The position numbers were made by a program, and so were the translations under genes. The notes under the pieces were generated by a model. That model did no database searches, was not told where the DNA came from, and saw only the letters and a program-made list of their open reading frames with translations. Source: Clostridium magnum DSM 2767 (GTDB lineage: Bacteria; Bacillota; Clostridia; Clostridiales; Clostridiaceae). Taken from it: a stretch of DNA of 64,000 bases. Positions 61,262 through 64,000 of this stretch are shown here, piece after piece (position 1 is the stretch's first letter; each line of letters begins with the position of its first letter). The stretch is from the NCBI RefSeq assembly GCF_001623875.1, contig NZ_LWAE01000006.1, positions 186,001-250,000 on the forward strand, in the 5' to 3' direction.

Positions 61262-62020
61262 ATGAAAAATGAAGTTAAGTGGGTAGTAAAGGCAATTAAA
61301 GTTGGTAGTATTACGTTAGATCGTTCTGCTATGACTCATTACAAGGGTAAAGGTGAGATTATAAAAGTTCCAATTTGGTGTGCTGGAGCAACAGATGGTA
61401 AACATAAGGTTTTAGTGGATACTGGTATAAGAGATTTGGAAATTTATAAAAAAGCTGAACCTGGTGTAGAACAAAAAGAATGTGAAATAACAGAAGTTGC
61501 AGTGAAAGACATAATGGGGTGGGATTCAGATGAAGTTGATATTATTATTAATACACACTTGCATTGTGATCATAGTGGTAGTAATGCTAAATTTGTTAAT
61601 GCAAAGTGTTATGTGCAAAAAAGTGAATGGTATGAGGCATTTCATCCTATTGCTCCTGAAGCTCCATTTTATGATAAAGCCTGTTATGACAAAACAGCTA
61701 TGTCCTATTTCAGATGGGAATTTTTAGAAGGAGATGTAGAGATACTCCCTGGGTTAAGAGTTATTACTACACCAGGTCATACTAAAGGACATCAATCTGT
61801 ATTGTTTAATACTAATAACGGTATAGTGTGTGTCTCAGGCGATATTTGTAATGTGGCGGAAAATGTAAACGAAAATCTAGAACCCAATATAGTTATCAGT
61901 GTATCGGATGTCTATGAAAGCTTAGATAGAATTAGAGAAATAGCTCATTATATTCTACCGGGACATGAGCCTGGAATAGAGAATGGATCAAGTGAATTTA
62001 TACCAGTTATAAATCCATAG
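61262..62020 (+). CDS. metallo-beta-lactamase fold hydrolase (lactonase-like)
   Basis: 252 residues from ATG 61262 (AAGGGAGAAG upstream). The zinc motif HxHxDH is intact: NTHLHCDHSG (about 97-106), with TTPGHTKGHQSV, SGDICN and the final LPGHEPG. The fold order resembles AHL lactonases and other small lactonases. In this cluster a sugar-acid lactone is more likely than a quorum signal; this is inference from the neighbours. Confidence 0.85.
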   Translation: MKNEVKWVVKAIKVGSITLDRSAMTHYKGKGEIIKVPIWCAGATDGKHKVLVDTGIRDLEIYKKAEPGVEQKECEITEVAVKDIMGWDSDEVDIIINTHLHCDHSGSNAKFVNAKCYVQKSEWYEAFHPIAPEAPFYDKACYDKTAMSYFRWEFLEGDVEILPGLRVITTPGHTKGHQSVLFNTNNGIVCVSGDICNVAENVNENLEPNIVISVSDVYESLDRIREIAHYILPGHEPGIENGSSEFIPVINP

Positions 62021-62156
62021 TATATATAGCTGGTGTAAAATAGAGTGTGCAGTTTTAGTAAATAATAGAATTAAGAATTACCTTCTGTTGTACAACAATT
62101 ATAGTGTTTAAAGAGTATATACGCAGTGATTTTATACAAGCTAAATTAAAGGATTC

Positions 62157-62171
62157 TTGTAAACGGTTGTA
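62157..62171 (+). promoter_or_regulatory. cre-like site upstream of the MFS gene
   Basis: TTGTAAACGGTTGTA fits the cre consensus WTGNAANCGNWNNCW at 14 of 15 positions. It lies 143 nt before the MFS start. It has only a half match to the local operator (AAACGGTT). It suggests carbon catabolite control. No promoter is clear in this gap (62021-62313). Confidence 0.45.
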
Positions 62172-62313
62172 CTGATTGGGGGGTTATAAATGCTGAATTA
62201 GCATAGAAACAATTTTTATTTGATGCTATAAAGAAAAAATAATCTATCTACTTTATTATTGTAAGTTATTTAATTTTGAGTTTCACAAAATTATTATACG
62301 GGGGGAAAGTGTT

Positions 62314-63702
62314 ATGTATCATTATGAAGAAAAAACTGAGATTGTAAAACCGAAGAGAGCATCAAAAGAATCCTGGATAGCTCTAACTTTTTTATGGATT
62401 ATATTTGCTATTAATGCTAACGGCAGAGAGCTGACAAATAGGGTTTTGCCCTACATATCTAATACCTATAATATAGGGCCTGACAAGGCTGGTTTAATTG
62501 GAACTGTATGTGGTATTACAATGGCTCTTGGGGCTATTCCTCTTGCAAGATGGTTTGATAATGGTGAACATGGATGGGCTACAAAAAAACGTGGCTGTAT
62601 TATCTCGATGAGTTACGTTGTTTTTATGGCTCTAACAGGAATAACGCCTTTAACCGGGACTTTTACTATGATCTTAATTTGGCAAGGATTGAGAGGTTTT
62701 TTCTCTGCACCAGGTGAGTGCGGTGAAGTGGGAAGTGTGGCAGAATGGTGGCCGCGTGAAAAGACAGGGTTTGCAATAGGGATTCACCATGCGGCTTATC
62801 CGTGGGGAAGTCTTATTGGTGGAATAATAATTAGCGGTGTACTAATGATTTTTGGAGATAGTAATTGGAGATATGCATTTTTAGTATTTCCTATAATTGC
62901 TATAGTTACCTGGTTTGCTTACTACAAATGGGCAACTCTTGATAGATATAAGAATTTTGAGCAACATACTAGAGCTTCTGGCTTTACCTGTCCTTTGGAT
63001 TATGATCCAAGTGAAGAATCAGTATCAAATGGTTCGTCATCAGGATCGCTTATTAGATGTTTAAAAAATCCTAACATATCAGCAGTGGCACTAGTTGCAT
63101 TTCTTTGCCAGTTTGCCTATATAGCATTTCTCTTTTGGATGCCAGCCTATTTAGCTTTTGTTGCAAATTACAGCTATGCAGCAGCGGCTAGCCTGAGTGT
63201 AGTATATGCAATAACAGGTGGACTTGGACAGATTTTTTGGGGAAATTATTCAGATAAAATTGGTCCAAAGAAAACGATGATAATTTGTTGTATTTGGTTA
63301 GCTATAGCCTTTTATTTAATGCAGTTTATTACAATTAGCTTATTCTGGCTTGTTGCGCTTCAGCTTTTACTTGGTTGTTGCTCAAATGCTGTATATCCAG
63401 TTATGTACAAGTACGTTGCTGAATCTTCAGAGAGAGGAGCAATTGTAACGGGAAATGGTGTTTTAACCACAGGTATGTTTAGTGGTGCTGCAGTCGCAAC
63501 GCTAGTTACTGGTTGGCTTATTCAATTAGGTGGAGGTTGGTCTTCGATGAGTGGATACTATGCTGGTCTTTATACAATGACAGGTGCGATGATTCTTGCC
63601 CTTGCGGTAGTGATCTTGTTTACGAGAGAGACTAATGGACCTAAATTCAAAAAAGATTTTTCGCTTGTAAGTTTAAAGAGTTGTAATTTGGATAAAGAAT
63701 AG
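62314..63702 (+). CDS. MFS transporter, sugar-acid/anion type
   Basis: 462 residues with 12 membrane segments. The sequence INANGRELTNRVLPYISNTYNIGPDKAGLIGTV and GLRGFFSAPGECGEVGSVAEWWPREKTGFAIGIHHAAYPWGSLIGG follows the ACS (anion:cation symporter) subfamily, with the second half after a long cytosolic loop (about 215-250). A hexuronate, aldonate or related acid is the likely cargo. It follows a metallo-hydrolase under the same regulator type. Confidence 0.87.
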   Translation: MYHYEEKTEIVKPKRASKESWIALTFLWIIFAINANGRELTNRVLPYISNTYNIGPDKAGLIGTVCGITMALGAIPLARWFDNGEHGWATKKRGCIISMSYVVFMALTGITPLTGTFTMILIWQGLRGFFSAPGECGEVGSVAEWWPREKTGFAIGIHHAAYPWGSLIGGIIISGVLMIFGDSNWRYAFLVFPIIAIVTWFAYYKWATLDRYKNFEQHTRASGFTCPLDYDPSEESVSNGSSSGSLIRCLKNPNISAVALVAFLCQFAYIAFLFWMPAYLAFVANYSYAAAASLSVVYAITGGLGQIFWGNYSDKIGPKKTMIICCIWLAIAFYLMQFITISLFWLVALQLLLGCCSNAVYPVMYKYVAESSERGAIVTGNGVLTTGMFSGAAVATLVTGWLIQLGGGWSSMSGYYAGLYTMTGAMILALAVVILFTRETNGPKFKKDFSLVSLKSCNLDKE

Positions 63703-63780
63703 AGTTAAGTTAATCTAAAAATATATTTAAAATACAGAAGATTCCTCATAACAATTAAATTATGTTCAATAAGCACTAAA

Positions 63781-63819
63781 AAGAATGATTTGTGTCTGTT
63801 TAAAGATACAAATCATTCA
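63781..63819 (+). terminator. terminator of the MFS gene
   Basis: GAATGATTTGTGTC / GATACAAATCATTC stem followed by AATACTTTT. Confidence 0.7.
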
Positions 63820-63885
63820 ATACTTTTCAGTTGGAAGTCATATATTTTATATAAGTAAAAATATTAGATTTTAATATGTTTTTTA

Positions 63886-63944
63886 TTGACATAAATAAAT
63901 CCATATGATAACATTAAAACATCAAATACGAAATCGGTTTCGTA
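63886..63944 (+). promoter_or_regulatory. promoter and operator of the next gene
   Basis: TTGACA (63886-63891), 17 nt, TAACAT (63909-63914), then the palindrome TACGAAATCGGTTTCGTA (63927-63944) just after the start site. It is the second copy of the local operator seen at 61184. Confidence 0.8.
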
Positions 63945-63964
63945 AAAAGAGAGGGGATATTATC

Positions 63965-64000
63965 ATGGTTAACGGAAACGATTTTTGGCCACATGAACTT
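63965..64000 (+). CDS. start of an unidentified gene (truncated by the window edge)
   Basis: ATG 63965 with AGAGGGG about 8 nt upstream; 12 codons read MVNGNDFWPHEL. Too short to identify. By position it should belong to the same regulon, probably the catabolic enzyme gene. Confidence 0.6.
   Translation, partial: MVNGNDFWPHEL

Noticed and set aside
61262..62020. Metallo-hydrolase as a quorum-quenching AHL lactonase
   Set aside because: The HxHxDH fold alone does not give the substrate; the MFS and LacI neighbours favour a metabolic lactone. Left open.

Overview
This is a 64 kb stretch of a low-GC, spore-forming Firmicute chromosome, most like Clostridium sensu stricto. Support for this is the strong AT bias, the AGGAGG-type ribosome binding sites, the gene orders recD2-(comFA-like)-comFC-raiA RNA-hpf-secA-prfB and rpoN-cggR-gap-pgk-tpiA-gpmI, the germination genes sleB and cwlD, the T-box, FMN and M-box leaders, and an NRAMP-type Mg transporter. 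I cannot name the species. Nearly all genes are housekeeping genes. There is no prophage, IS transposase gene, CRISPR array or rRNA operon.

Layout. 1-7.0 kb: recD2 tail, a degenerate ComFA-like protein, comFC, a raiA-motif structured RNA with its own promoter and terminator, hpf, secA, and prfB with its programmed +1 frameshift. 7-16.6 kb: an M28 peptidase (minus), tex, FMN riboswitch and ribU, a FliK-like gene with an orphan FlhB C-terminal-domain gene, a metallophosphoesterase, a DUF2225 protein (minus), and a small alarmone synthetase. 16.6-22.4 kb (minus): T-box-leuS, tRNA-Gln, a membrane protein, a J-domain protein overlapping a DUF5685 protein, and a CYTH protein. 22.6-29 kb: a Uma2 nuclease-like/NdpA pair, fba, DUF4363/DUF421 membrane proteins, a TGS-nucleoside kinase. 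29-35 kb: sdaAB-sdaAA, pssA, a TVP38 protein, a CBS protein, a lipid kinase and a 7-TM protein. 35.4-38.4 kb: an M-box Mg riboswitch, a small leader ORF inside a long hairpin, a soluble MgtE-like sensor and an NRAMP-related transporter. 38.5-45 kb: sleB, Cys T-box-cysK, cysE, queG, nth, cinA. 45-51.7 kb: two VanW-family genes, tRNA-Leu, cwlD, trmL, a DegV protein, trxB. 51.9-59.7 kb: rpoN and the glycolytic operon under a CggR operator. 59.9-64 kb: a LacI-family regulator, a metallo-hydrolase, an MFS transporter and the first codons of another gene, probably a sugar-acid or lactone catabolic regulon with shared operators.

The most unusual content is between the genes. One family of intergenic palindromic elements (family A) occurs at least 13 times in 64 kb, in full, short and remnant forms. 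Two other modules are nested in its hairpin loops. One of these, M1, also sits inside an unrelated element family (B). Several genes (cinA, cwlD, an M28 peptidase, a membrane protein) end inside a family A element, which supplies the stop codon and sometimes the last residues. Further long palindromes (families C, D, E, F) lie in other gaps, including two inside the glycolytic operon. This mosaic of nested, mobile hairpins is the best candidate for something not well described.
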